Shown here piece by piece: positions 1 through 11,686 of a stretch of 64,000 bases of DNA; positions within the stretch are counted from its first letter, which is position 1; each line of letters opens with the position of its first letter. The translations under genes and the position numbers were made by a program. The notes under the pieces are model-generated. The model had not been told where the DNA came from. It was given only the letters and a program-made list of their open reading frames with translations, and did not search any database. The DNA lies in assembly GCA_023374045.1 (NCBI GenBank), contig CM041783.1, forward strand, positions 124,683,503-124,747,502, in the 5' to 3' direction. The stretch comes from Limonium bicolor. Its lineage: Eukaryota; Streptophyta; Magnoliopsida; Caryophyllales; Plumbaginaceae.

Positions 1-1391
1 GCAAAACCACTTAGTGTGTTTTACCGTACAAGTGTACGTGAACGGGGTTGTGCATAGCACAAAATGATTTGTTATGATGGTTGGCGCGTGTGTTATATAA
101 ACATACGCATTTATTTGTGGTTAAATTGTGGTAATTGCGCACAGAAGATGCGAATACCATTGTGGGAAGTGTGTTTATCTTGTTAACAGTGGGTGTGTGA
201 GAGTACAAGTGGAAGGGAGTAAAGAAACTCCCGGGGAACTAAAACCCCGACGGTGCATAAATGTAAACCATGTATGTATTTTGATAAAAAAATATATGTA
301 TATATATACAATGTTGTGATTTATGAAGGGGTATGAGACCGACGTAGAACCTAGTGAGAATTAAATTCCCTAGGTAACTTGAATTAAGTTGGATTTGGGT
401 GATGATTGATAGACGGAGTTCTATTCCTTGGAGATGTAATGATTATGACTAGAAGGATTTAAAGATAGAAAATGGGATACGCTTGAATTAGTTGTTGGTT
501 GAAAAAGAAGTGGGAGGTGAAACTTGATTATCATGAGATCAAGGGAAGCCGAACACAAATTGGGGTGGAAAGATAGTTCAACACTGATGCTGATCACATC
601 AGGGTTGGATGACTCTTGAAGCTCCCTGTAAGTGGTCACAAACAACCATGTTAAGAAAAATACAAGGAGCATAAACTGGACTTGGAGTTGTGTGGTGTTT
701 TCAAAAGGATTTTCAATTGGTGTTTTCGAACAATCGATTAATATTTTGAATAAAAGATCTTCTTATACTTAACCTAGTAAAGAATATTTTTGTAGTACTT
801 GCTCACGAGCTGAGGACGTATGAGCCTTTGTCTTCGGACCGGTGACATGAGAAGTACATATGTTAAAAATTAAGTGAATGTTTTGATCTCCTAAAGGAAC
901 GGGGACCAGAAGGTGTCCATCGCGACCGGGTTCTGCGGGATCACAGTGTATATGTACTCAACATGGGATTCGAACCCATGGAGAGATGGAAAAGGTATTT
1001 CTGTTTGATATACATGCTAAGACATGTGTGTGGAATAAGTAATAATATTATTTTAGACCTTGAGTTCTAATGTGGGGGGTTCTGAATTGATTGTGTTACC
1101 CGGGCCTACGAGTCCAAATGTGGTTATGTCACCCAGACCTAAGAGTCTGAGGGATATTATGTAAGTGCAAGTGTGGTGAAGGTACCCGGACCATTAAGTC
1201 CGAGGTTACCATGTGAGTATGATATTTTATGTATAATGTGGATATGTTGCCCGGACCATTAAGTCCGAGGTTGGATGTAAAGGGTGGTTGGTAATGGAAG
1301 TTTTATGGCTATAAATAATTCCCGTATTCTAATCCAATGATGCGAGGAAATGTGAACTTCGAGGACGAAGTTCTTTTAAGGGGGGTAGATT
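1..1391 (+). mobile_element. LARD-A internal region, 3' part (cut by window edge)
   Basis: This stretch is the reverse complement, with scattered small indels, of the first 1.4 kb of the internal region of LARD-B (36087-37477). It therefore belongs to a second copy of the same non-coding LTR element, here on the + strand. No reading frame with recognisable protein similarity is present; the short open frames show no domain. It ends in a polypurine tract directly in front of the 3' LTR. The 5' part and 5' LTR lie outside the window. Confidence 0.85.
1354..1391 (+). promoter_or_regulatory. Hairpin plus polypurine tract of LARD-A
   Basis: GAACTTCG, a four-base loop and CGAAGTTC form a perfect 8-bp inverted repeat at 1354-1373. 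It is followed by the polypurine tract TTTTAAGGGGGGTAGAT, which abuts the LTR start TGAAATACCCC at 1392. The tract is the presumed plus-strand DNA priming site. The same pair of signals stands in front of every 3' LTR visible in this window. Confidence 0.8.
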
Positions 1392-2175
1392 GAAATACCC
1401 CAAACCTTGGTATGTTGTGTAAATGTTAAACTATGGTATTTAAAGGCTAAAAAGTGCCTTAGAAACATAAATGAACCATTTAAACCATGGTAAAACACAA
1501 TAAAACACTAAGACACGGTTTGAGCAAAAACATGCTCTAAGCTTGGAGTGAACTTGGTTAGGACCCAAAGAGCCTACCAAGACTTGATAATATTAATTAT
1601 GACTTTATAAGGCTAATTAAGTCCTTAGGAAACTTTGGTAGACAATGAAACCAAACAAAACACAAGAAGAAATACCTTAAGTCAATAAGAGCAAAAATGT
1701 GCTCTAAGCTTGGGATAAATTTGTATAAGACCTAATGGTCATACCAATACCTTATAAATATGTTAATGAACATATTGAATCAATTACTAAAGAAAACCAA
1801 GTTTGAAAACAAGTTAAACACAAAATGTGCTTTAAGGAGTCTTAAAGCACGTTTTTGAAAAATTGTCTTGTAAATGAGTTTTGAATGGCTAAATGTCCAT
1901 CATTACTCTTTAATTAACATGTGTACTATATAGTATCACATTTGGAAGACTATATCAATAGGAAATCAAAAATTTCACTTCTATGTGCCTTGTTTTTGTG
2001 AATAGTGATTTTTATAAGCTAGTTTGTAACATATGTTATTATAAGTGAGACAATTGATTAATAAAGTCTAAAATACCCCTAGGTACTATTGGGGGCTGGT
2101 TTTAAGGTGTGGTGACTCACCACCCTTGTTAATTTAAGATAAGAAGAAAAGAATGACTAATTAATGTACTATTTG

Positions 2176-2184
2176 CTTTATAAG
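2176..2184 (+). promoter_or_regulatory. Putative TATA box in LARD-A LTR
   Basis: CTTTATAAG is followed by a CT-rich tract typical of a plant 5' leader. The same motif and spacing occur in the other LARD-like LTRs of this window, on the minus strand at 35293-35301, 44582-44590 and 63781-63789. The role is inferred from position and conservation only. Confidence 0.45.
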
Positions 2185-3850
2185 AACAAATATCTTCAAA
2201 AAGCAAAGGTTATCTTCATTCTCTCATTTCTTTCTCATTTCACACGGTTCCACTCTTCTTCTACCTCCCTTCTTGCTGCTCTCTCATGGTAGTACACACC
2301 ACCACCATTTAAACTCTACCTTTGACCTCTTGTAAAATCTAGCTCACATGTCCAAATAAAAAACAAACACCACCAATCTCTTCCTCTCATCAAGCTCTTC
2401 AATTCTATCCTTTCAAAATCCCAAGAGCTCTGTTTTGGTGCCAAGAGGAATCACCATGGATGGAGCTTGAGCTTGTGTTTCTACATATTATTACTCTCCT
2501 TTGCTTCTAGGTAAGGAATCTCAAAGAAAAATCAAGTTTCCTTCATGTTTTGCCTTGACCGAAATTGCACATTAATGGTGCTCTTGGTGTGACTTTGTTC
2601 TAGCTTCATTCCAACCTTTCATGGACTAGGTGGAGTCCTCTCTTCATAGATATTCAAACTCTTCAAAGATCAAGGTAAAACAACTACATTAATGTTTTTG
2701 AAACAATGTAAACCTAGGGTTTACAATGAGATGAAGCTTAAAGCTTGTATACTCATTTCAATGTTGTATATTGTGTAGTAGTTGACAAGGAATCAAATAC
2801 CTTACCGGTTTTATAAGGAAACAAGAAAGAAGTTTGGGTGGAAAAGAGGTAAATATGCTATCTCAATGTGGTTTAATGCCTTAGGAGAAATGAGCTTATA
2901 ATGCTTGTTAAAACTACCTAAGGAGCTAATGGTAAAGGACTTAGTGAAAAGTTCTCAAGGAGACTAGTAAAAGGACATATGTAATGTTGAGTGTATTTGC
3001 AGGTCAAGGGCATTATTATGTGGGAAATTCAGTGTTTAAGATTTATGCAATTTAAGGGCCTAAGAGCCATGCATTTAAGGGCCTAAGTGCCAAGTAATTT
3101 AAATTATGCACTATATTGTGATGTAGTGTTAAATTTGGTGAAGTCTTGTGGGTGATGGTGTTTTTGATGGATTTAGGTGTTCTTGAATGTTTAGTGGTGA
3201 AAACTATGAGTTTGGAAAGATGATGTGCTAAGAGAACCCATGGCGAAATTTGTAAAATGTATAAGGAGTTTTAAGTGCTTAAATGAACTTGGGTGAACTA
3301 GGAATTGTTAGGAATGGATACATGCTTCACTAAGGAAGAAAACATGCATTAAGGTGTTCTAAGGTGCTATAAGGATTTAGGCATAGTCTTGGAGATTTAG
3401 GGAACTAATGGATGACTTCTTGATACACCAAGGTGATGGTGGAGGTGTCGTAAAGTCTTGTGCAAAGTTTGGTGAACAATGAAAGTGTAACGCCTTGTGA
3501 AGGTTTAATTATGAACTTGTGGGAAAAACTTGAGGAGTGTGTGTAAAGGGGATGAGTGTAGTGCAAATGATGTTTAGAAGGGTGGTTATAAGGTAGTGAG
3601 GGTGTACTTTGGTTAGGTGAAGTTTTAGGCAAGAATACAAGTTACAAGTGTAAGAAAAAAATGTTCTAAGTGTTAAGGACTTAGTAAAAGTTGAGTAAAA
3701 GTTTAAGGAATTTTTGGGATGTTTTGAAAGGGTTAAGTGTGCCCAGAAGATGTTAAAACATGTGGGAGAACATGTGTAAAGCATAGGAAAAAATTGGGAT
3801 GAATTTGGAGTTCATAAAGAGGAGAAAAGCACATTAGAAAATTGGTTCTG

Positions 3851-3975
3851 CAGTGGACCGCCCCTACGGACCGCCCCTGTGGGGAGGTCCAGTGCAGAGA
3901 AGTGAAAAAAAGGGAACGTGTAGCATCTGTTGTGGACCGCCCCTGGGACCGCCCCAGAGGGGCGGTCCAGACCAG
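3851..3975. repeat. GC-rich hairpin cluster in LARD-A LTR
   Basis: Two blocks of inverted repeats are built on the motif GGACCGCCCC/GGGGCGGTCC, separated by an A-rich spacer. The block is strikingly GC-rich inside an AT-rich LTR. Equivalent clusters lie at the same place in the other LTRs. Confidence 0.8.
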
Positions 3976-5852
3976 AAATGAAGAAAAAAATTTGTTTAAG
4001 GCTCCTAATGATGGGGGATTGAATGGTAATGGTTTTAGATGATGTTTAGGCCTTGTTTGGTGACATGTAAAGGCCTTAAGAGGTGTAAACAAGTTTGAGG
4101 TGTAATGAGAAGTGAATGATAACTTATATGATTAAGTTTAAACTACAATGACTTAGTGGTCCAACATTAGGGAGTGATGATGGTTAGAAAGATAAGCATT
4201 AGACTTTAAACAAGCATGTAACTCCAATGTTAATGAAAGTAATTGTAATGTTATCAGTTGTTCGAGAATTGCTCGAGGAACATAAGTGGACATGATAAAG
4301 TGGACTCCGGTGACAGGTATGGTTTTCTTGCAACCTGTGTCCTACCGGATTACACCGGCTTGTATGCCAATATGTTTTTCTGAGTGTTTGCCACCTTGTA
4401 AGATTTAAAACATGTAATGAGTTTATAGTAATTCATTTATGTGGCGAATTTGGCCTCCGATACCATTTAACCTCAAATATGTGTTAAACCTTAGCTAACC
4501 AAATCTAGGAACACATGAGTGATCGGTATTCGGAGTTGACGGCCCAAACCTTGGGAACGTGCTAACCACGGTTATGTGTGAGTTAGTTGGACATTGTTGT
4601 TGTATGCAAGTGTGTGTACCTCCCTTGTGTGCTTAACTCGGTTATGATACCGTATGGTGTGTGGATGTGGTAGGCTCCATAATGGATCTTTAACTACTTA
4701 TTTATAAGTGTATATGTACTAATGGGGGGGGGGTGAGGAGTCCGGTTGTTCCGGCCACGCGTGTGATGGACGGGAGTCGATGTCATATCCGGTTCGGCTC
4801 TCTTGGTGTATGTATAGGTTGTATTCCAATTTGGTTTCTACCTTCCCTTAGCTTATCCAAAGCTAGTTACTGACTCACGTCGGGCCACAGGGGCATACGA
4901 ATGTTATTTCGGTGTGCTTGGGATTACTATATCCGACACACCTTGGGTTTAAGTTAACCGTTCGATATAACTGGACGGTAATGAGGTTGGTAACGAGCTT
5001 AGCATGAGATTGGCAATAATCTCTAGGCTCACTATGTATACTAACTATGGTGGAAGGTTCCTTGTGTGAACCGATCTTATGGTGTTTTGTGTTGATATTG
5101 TGCTAGACAATTTCCCTTGCTATGCTATGATATGTATACGTTAGGTGTTTAAAATGAATGCGATGTTATCGTGTGTACGCCGAAACAAGAAAGGTTTTGT
5201 TATGTTTTGTTATGTGAGGAATGAGATATGTTGTAGGATATGGAGTGTGTGGATCATGGAAATGAATCCCAGTTGTGACAGGAGGCGTTTAAGGATAACT
5301 CGATTAATGGGTACGTGTCATTCATTAAGGAAGTAGCTCCTTTTTAGAGGAGAGCCACTCTAGGGTTAAAAATCATTGGATGATTTGTTAAGTGTGGATG
5401 TGTTGGATATATGTTGAGCCCTATTGTTGGGTGTATGCAAAGAGTTGTGTGTTTATGGTTTGTATGCATGATTTAAATATAATCAACTGCATGCTAAGAC
5501 GACAATTAGTTGTGCGTGGCCCGGTAGCATGTGGGCTGCGGGATTACCATACCAGCAAAGGTGCTGAGCCCCTTGGGGGCCACCCTTTCTCTCCTTTTCT
5601 ATTTCAGGTACAAGGAGCTGGAAGCCGTTCGAGAGTAGGACGGGGTAGATGTTTATACATGTGTAGCCATTTAAATGGCGTGAGCATGGTAGGCGTAGTA
5701 AGACCGAAATTGTTATCGGCATTAGTTTGTAAATACTTGGTACCATTGGAATGTATAAAGTATATGGGTTGTTGTTAAGGGAAGCAAATGTAACGTGTAG
5801 TGGCTCGGGAGTCTAGTCCATCAGACCGATACAAAGTACATGTATTAGCCTT

Positions 5853-5874
5853 GTTAGCCACGTGGGTGGTTAAC
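5853..5874 (+). other. U5 hairpin of LARD-A LTR
   Basis: GTTAGCCAC, loop GTGG, GTGGTTAAC: a nine-base stem with one G:U pair in the transcript sense, about 90 bases before the LTR end. It contains CACGTG. It is conserved, with compensatory changes, in all other LTRs in the window. Confidence 0.7.
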
Positions 5875-5985
5875 GGCGTGTAACACCATTGAAATAAGTA
5901 ATGTGATGAGTTGAGTTTCCGCTGCAATGTGTTGTTAAATGTAGGGTTGTAGTTGGGGTGTTACACACGCTATGTAGGATCCTTC

Positions 5986-6095
5986 CGCTTCACGGGTGAT
6001 GTTCCCCGTTTTGTTCACGGGTGTTTTCACCTGTTCTGTTTACAAGTGAGGTTTCCTCGTTCTGTTCACGAGCTAGTTGCTTGTTCTGTCTGTAT
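5986..6095. repeat. Short degenerate tandem motif made of mini-hairpins
   Basis: Units of about 25 bases each have the form C-C/T-C-G-T, TTCTGTT, A-C-G-A/G-G. Examples are CCCCGTTTTGTTCACGGG and CTCGTTCTGTTCACGAG. The flanks of each unit pair with each other. The series runs outward past the arm boundary into 5986-5998, so the left side keeps the original continuation. The mirror copy lies at 31395-31490. Confidence 0.55.
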
Positions 6096-6515
6096 GTTGT
6101 GATCAACTAGTGTCCCACTCTGTTTTCTGCTTCTGTCTGCTTTTGGCTCTGTTTAGTCCTCTATTGTATGGACTTCTGTTCTGTTTTCTGACATGCTTAT
6201 GGATTACTTTGACTCCTTCTTATTTGTTAACATTCTATAAATGTTTTGAGCATGCTGGTTGATGAAGTTTGTCGTCTACTGGGCATAGTTGTATGGACTT
6301 CTGTTCTGTTTTCTGACATGCTTATGGGTTGTTGTTTGGGCCTCTTCAGTTAGCTCTTGCTTTTGATATTCGTTTTGGTGGGTTCTGTTATTACTTTGGG
6401 ATGTTACGACATCATTTTGGTTTATACTTTATTCAAGTATTCGTTTGGGCCTTATTTGATTATCTGTATAAGTCTGTTTATTAGAGCCTTGCGTTATTAT
6501 GTAATAATACGCGGC
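6096..6515. other. Unassigned arm sequence
   Basis: T-rich sequence with a partly duplicated phrase of about 40 bases (near 6165-6200 and 6290-6325). No gene is recognised. The mirror copy lies at about 30974-31394. Confidence 0.4.
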
Positions 6516-6560
6516 GTGTAATACCCCTAACTCCTAGGCCAGTGTTTGGGGGTGTTACAC
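6516..6560. repeat. 45-bp element with LTR-like inverted termini
   Basis: The ends are GTGTAATACCCC and GGGGTGTTACAC, an imperfect 12-bp inverted repeat identical in style to the LTR termini of this window. It may be a tiny deletion relic of an LTR element. The mirror copy lies at 30929-30973. Confidence 0.4.
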
Positions 6561-7200
6561 AGGACGAGCAGGTAGCTCAATCTTGTGCGATCGGGTAGCC
6601 CTGTAGGGGAATACTATTGTATATGTTGGCTAAAAAAAGTACCTGATGCCTGGAAATTTCGTGACTGGATCATACTTTTTTATGACCTCATGGTAGATTT
6701 TTATGACACTATTGTGATAGAACTCGCCTATAAGTGAGGTATCAAGACGGTCTGGTAAAAAAAGTTTGGCCTGGGAGGATTCAGGTAGCTGTATCACAGG
6801 ACGGATAGGTAGCTCAATGGTGTGCGGTCGGGTAGCCCTGTAGGGTATACTATTATATATGTTGTCTAAAAAAAAGGACCAGTTACCTACAAATTCCGTG
6901 ACTGGATCATACTTTTTTATAACCACATGGACATGGTAGATTTTTATGACAAGATGATAGTAAAACTCGCCTGTAAGTCAGGTATCGAGAGGGTCTGGTC
7001 AAAAAAGCTTGACCGAAAAGGATTCAGCTAACTGCATCACAGGACGGACAGGTAATTCAATGTTATGAGATCGGGTAGCCCTGTAGGGGTATAGAATTCT
7101 ATATGTTGGCCAAAATTTAGACCTGATGTGTGCAAGGTGACTAGATCACACTTTAGATTGACCATATCATAGATTTTCATGACTAAATGGTGGTAAACAT
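6558..7200. repeat. Three-unit tandem repeat, period 237-243 bp (left arm)
   Basis: Units begin CACAGGACG at 6558, 6795 and 7038. Each carries GGGTAGCCCTGTAGGG about 40 bases in, and the first two carry an AAAAAGT-containing middle. The third unit is truncated. Unit-to-unit divergence is clearly larger than arm-to-arm divergence, so the array is older than the inverted duplication. Confidence 0.85.
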
Positions 7201-10200
7201 ATAATATAAATCTGTTAAACCCAAAATTATAATACAAGTAAAGAAGCTACTCAAGCTTCAGATCACTCTTCTGAAAATCATGACAAAAGTGTTAAAAATA
7301 AAATAAAGGGAAAACGGACATACCATAACGATCAGCTGATGAAAAAAAATGTAAATCACTTCAATAGAAGTTTCTTTTCTTCATTTGAGGAAGAACGTAA
7401 TAAATAACATGTATGTACTTAAATCCAAAAGTATACATGACATCCAAAAACAAATATTATATCAATCAACTGCAACCTTTCCCACATTTACAAGTGATGG
7501 TAGTCAACATTGTACTCTACAATATCACAACTTATATCCTCCCAAGACGGATGAACCAATATTTATCTGTTCCTCTGCTTGTTCCCAACTTCCCTTTTGC
7601 CCCAGCTTCTTTACTATGATATCCGAAATTTCATTTCGTCATCTCCAGCTGAACTTGTGCACTTTGACTTCTCCTTTCATCTGCATTGAAACAAATTTAT
7701 ATTTTTGTCTTTAAATCAATATATGCTCTCAAATACTCTAGGTAATAATTACAGTATCTTAAGTGATAGAGGTAAAGAAGTAATAATACCTTCATCTTGT
7801 TGAATTTCGTCCTCTGAACAAACCCTTTATACAACATAACATCTTCACAAGGTCCTCAATCCACACTGTCTCCCCTTGCTTGGAATTGGAAATCGGTACA
7901 TTCATAAATTATTCAAAGACTCTGCATAGTAGGACAACCAAGTCTAAAATCAGGCACAAAAGTTATACAAACAACAATATGTCACTACACTAAAAGGGAG
8001 AAGTGGTTAATAGCAACTACCATTTTCAGATTGAGTTTCAGGAAAAATGAACAATTGTGGAACATGAATATTTAGAGCTCGAGTCTAGAAAACAAAATTT
8101 GCCCTGAAAGAATAAACTTGTTGTATCATTTGCCCCAGTACGGGAAAAATATCACCATGAAAACAAATCCCTTTATTAAACATGAGTAATAAATATTAGA
8201 CCTTTCCTCAAGTACAGAATGGCGCTTCACAGAGAAGCACAATTGGACAAAATCATGTGAGGTGCATACCATAGAAAGTCTTCAAAAGTCAGCTCTCTGA
8301 AACATAGATATCCAGTCAGGCCACCTACAAGTCAAAAGAGACTTATATTAGCTTGTTAACATACAGAGATACGCAGTAGCAAGGTTCAAGCAAACATCCA
8401 GTACCTCCCGTCATTTAAAAATCAAACGAATCGTTTGAGGGGGGTGAGGGGTGGGGAGTCAGTCTTTACACAGAGCTAGAAGGCACTGACAAAGAACAAA
8501 CATTAGAAGCATAATAGCAAACATAATTGGACACATGGCATGACAAGCTTCTGTAGGAAAAACGAACAGAGCCCTTGTTTTGCAGGTTCCCAAAATCTCA
8601 AAAGATCTTATAATTGTCACGTGGCCAATATGACTACAGCATAAAGATAATTTGTGACATCCCCTACCCCGGTCTGGTGGAGTATTCTACTTGTATAGCT
8701 CAATAATAAGTGGTTGATTCCAGTATTTGACTTACTCTGCAAAGACACATATTTACTTTGCTAAAAATTCTCACATGTCAACAACTTAGAGCAATCAAAG
8801 TGTTTTCACTACTAAAACAAAATAGCTATAATTAATAAGACTTAAAGACATAAATCTCACTCAATGTATAAGGGATAAACTAATTCTACAAGAATCAAAC
8901 TAATCAAGCATACGTACCCAGCTGATAAATTAACACTTCAATTAGAAATATAATATTACATAAATAAACAAAGCAACATGTGTTGCCAGCACCACCCACT
9001 CCACTCTCTCTGACAAAACATGTCTAATTAGCACATAAGTTTCAATATCCTTATGGTTTGTCGTATACTTATAAGTGCACCAGAACTTCATATACACATA
9101 TACTAAGTTTGTAGGATAACTTACAAAATAATAGGTGCAAGCTCAAAGCAAGAGGAAGCCTACTTTAAAGCATACAATTAACCACCAGCGAAGTAGTAAT
9201 ATTTGCCTCACTGTAGACAAGTGATGTATACTATTTTACCAAAATTTCATGATGATATGTAACATCTCCTAACTCACCATGATCATTTATAACATCCTTA
9301 AACTCGCCATGGCAAGGAATGTTATTAAAGCTTTACAAAAATAAAGAACTTTTACAAATAACTAATACTAAACAGATCATGAACACATGTCAGCTCCTCC
9401 CTCACCATCCACACTGAAAAACACACTTTCTTAGAATTAAAGTACATACACGCTACCACAAAATTAACATAAACAATAAATACAAAAAACCTGCACCGAA
9501 AAGACTTACCAACACCAATCAACTACACTTTGTTTTAACTAGCAAACAAATTAACTACTCCAACTCCAAGCTTAGGTAAACAAATCCAATCATGTAATCA
9601 ATTCCTCTAGGCATACTTTTAACTTTTGGTTAATAAATCATAACCAACACAATGATTTTATAACTAATGAAGTGTTAAACTGCTTCTACATCTAACAAAT
9701 CTCAGTGATATTCCCTTCTATGCATTTTCACAAACACATTATCTGCATTGTGCATACAATAGTAGATATAGATCAACAATAGATAGAAACCTGAGACTTA
9801 GTTATTCAAAACCTATGTATATTTTATACACATATATTATCTTTGATCTCATTAACATTCAAAACATGTAAAAGCAGAAAGGATATGCATATACCTTCAT
9901 TAAAAATCCTACCGAGCATATATTTTCCGATTTGCATCTCTGACTGCTGTTGCTTCTCTTCGCTCTCACTGCCATTATCTACCTCTCAGTTACCTCCCAC
10001 CCAGATTACCTAATGAATAAGAAAATTAGCGGTGATTAGGAAAAAGAATTGTGGATTATTCGGTACCCCCTTCTATCCCTCCTCAATCATTCCCTTTGCT
10101 CCAATTTTTTATCTCCATAAGAGCACGAGAGGGAGACTTGGTCATAGCCATCAACCGGGGTCTATCCCCCTTCACCCCTAGCTCTCTGCTCTCTCTTTTT

Positions 10201-11686
10201 GTAACTGATTCCTTCCATCCTTCAAATCAACGAGAACTAGCAACCGCAAGCGAGGTAAGCAGCCAACACCTTGGCCTTGTTATAATAAGTAGCGATCGAA
10301 AAGGAATAACTTGAGGATTTTGTTTTATCTCCAAGCGAATGCAATAAGACCTTACCAACAAATTGGCTCCCCTAAGTAGTTTGAAGTTAGAAAATACAGG
10401 CACAAGCGAGAACACGGAGGAGTAAGCGTTGTGTAGAAGTGATTAGAAAGATATTGGCACAAGCGAAAAGATTGGTTCCAAGTAAAGTACTGGCATAATT
10501 TGGGGGATAGGAGGCAGACGAGAGTCGGTGATGAGGATACTGCGGTGAACTAATCTGAGTGAGAACAAACCTGACACACTTGACTCAGCATTGCTGCGTC
10601 CTGGACGTCTAGACCGGAAAGTAGAATCGTCAATCTCATTATCCATTCGCTGACGATGAATTATGAAAGGGATATGCGGTTTGAACTTCTTGCTCGACTT
10701 TGCCCCCAATTCCACAGGTGTTGATATAGGAGTGTGTGTGCACATAAGCAGGGATGTACGCCAAGGTCGCCGGAAAACCGTGACAGACAAAGACTTCCTT
10801 GAAGCAGGAAACAAAGTTATCAAGATTGGTGTAGCGGGAGAAGAGGGCAAAAGAGAAGTAGGGTTCTCGGAGGGACTGAAGACAAATGTTAAAAAAGGTG
10901 CGGGAAACATAAAAGGTTTATGAGTGGGTAGATGTTTACGTTTATACCCCTCAATACCTCTGTCAGAAGGCAAAGATTACTCATATACCCTTAAATTTCT
11001 CATTTTAATTATAGACCATCAGATCATAAAAAAAATGAATCAAACGGATCAGTTCAGCGAAGACACCGTGCCTTCGATCTCCTGCGAAGTCACTAGAGCC
11101 GCTTCGGGACTAGAAGGGAAGAGAAGTAGCAGTGTACTACTGGTTGGGTGGCCGACAATATGGAAGAGGAATAAGGAAAAGGGTTAGAAAAGTAAGGTAA
11201 TTGATGTTCTAATGTACTTGTTTTTTTACTTTATTACTAAATTAACATGTCTAATGATGGTCTATTTATTTATTATTTTTTTCTTTACCACTGCAGGTAA
11301 TCGGCTTGTATTTGAAGGGAATTCAAACATTCACATTATTAGTTAATGTGTTGTAACATAATTTGTACATATGTAACTATAGTCATATGTTAGGTGGTGA
11401 CTATTTTTTTTTGTAACATAGCTTATATATATATATATAAGTATATATTTGTGTCTATAATTTTTTAGGGTGTATAAAAAAATATCTATATAATTTGTAA
11501 TGGAATATTGGTGGTATTTAACACATGTATTATAATATGTTACATGTGATATTAATTTAGGAGTTTATTTCTCCTTTATAATATTTTCTCTTTAGTTAGA
11601 GATTAATGTATAATCTAATGTTCCTTTTCGACTATATATATTTTATACCATAATATGTATAGCAATAATTGCTCATGATTTAATTT
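7201..11686 (-). other. Low-copy-looking arm segment with gene-like fragments
   Basis: No intact gene. Read on the minus strand (as in the mirror copy, right arm + strand) it contains pieces that look like exon debris with GT/AG borders. One is a short frame beginning MDNEIDDSTFRSRRPG near 10640. One is an acidic/glutamine-rich frame ending IGKYMLGR near 9925-9990, reminiscent of the first strand of a kinase domain but too short to assign. Two are pieces near 7780-7930 and 7560-7700. The frames contain stops and are not preserved between arms. The rest is AT-rich with no recognised feature. Confidence 0.35.

Larger units (their letters stand above)
1392..5965 (+). mobile_element. 3' LTR of LARD-A (about 4.57 kb)
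   Basis: The LTR starts TGAAATACCCC and ends GGGGTGTTACA, so it has the canonical TG...CA termini. It matches both LTRs of LARD-B along its whole length, with only scattered substitutions and small indels. In order it contains a U3-like AT-rich part, a TATA-like box at 2176, a CT-rich leader, several splice-site-like motifs, a GC-rich hairpin cluster at 3851-3975 and a U5 hairpin at 5853-5874. The next five bases, CACGC, would be its target duplication; the partner lies off the window. Open frames inside it are short and unconserved. Confidence 0.9.

Noticed and set aside
960..985. Possible tRNA gene
   Set aside because: Only a T-arm/B-box-like motif is present; no acceptor, D or anticodon arm can be folded around it.
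3405..4092. Open frames of 75-119 codons on the minus strand, repeated in each LARD LTR
   Set aside because: They lie in LTR sequence, shift frame between copies through indels and show no domain; the hairpin cluster lengthens frames by its GC content.
10443..10973. 176-codon frame in the left arm and 194-codon counterpart in the right arm
   Set aside because: The two arm copies differ by frame-changing indels and no protein family is recognisable, so I do not call a gene.
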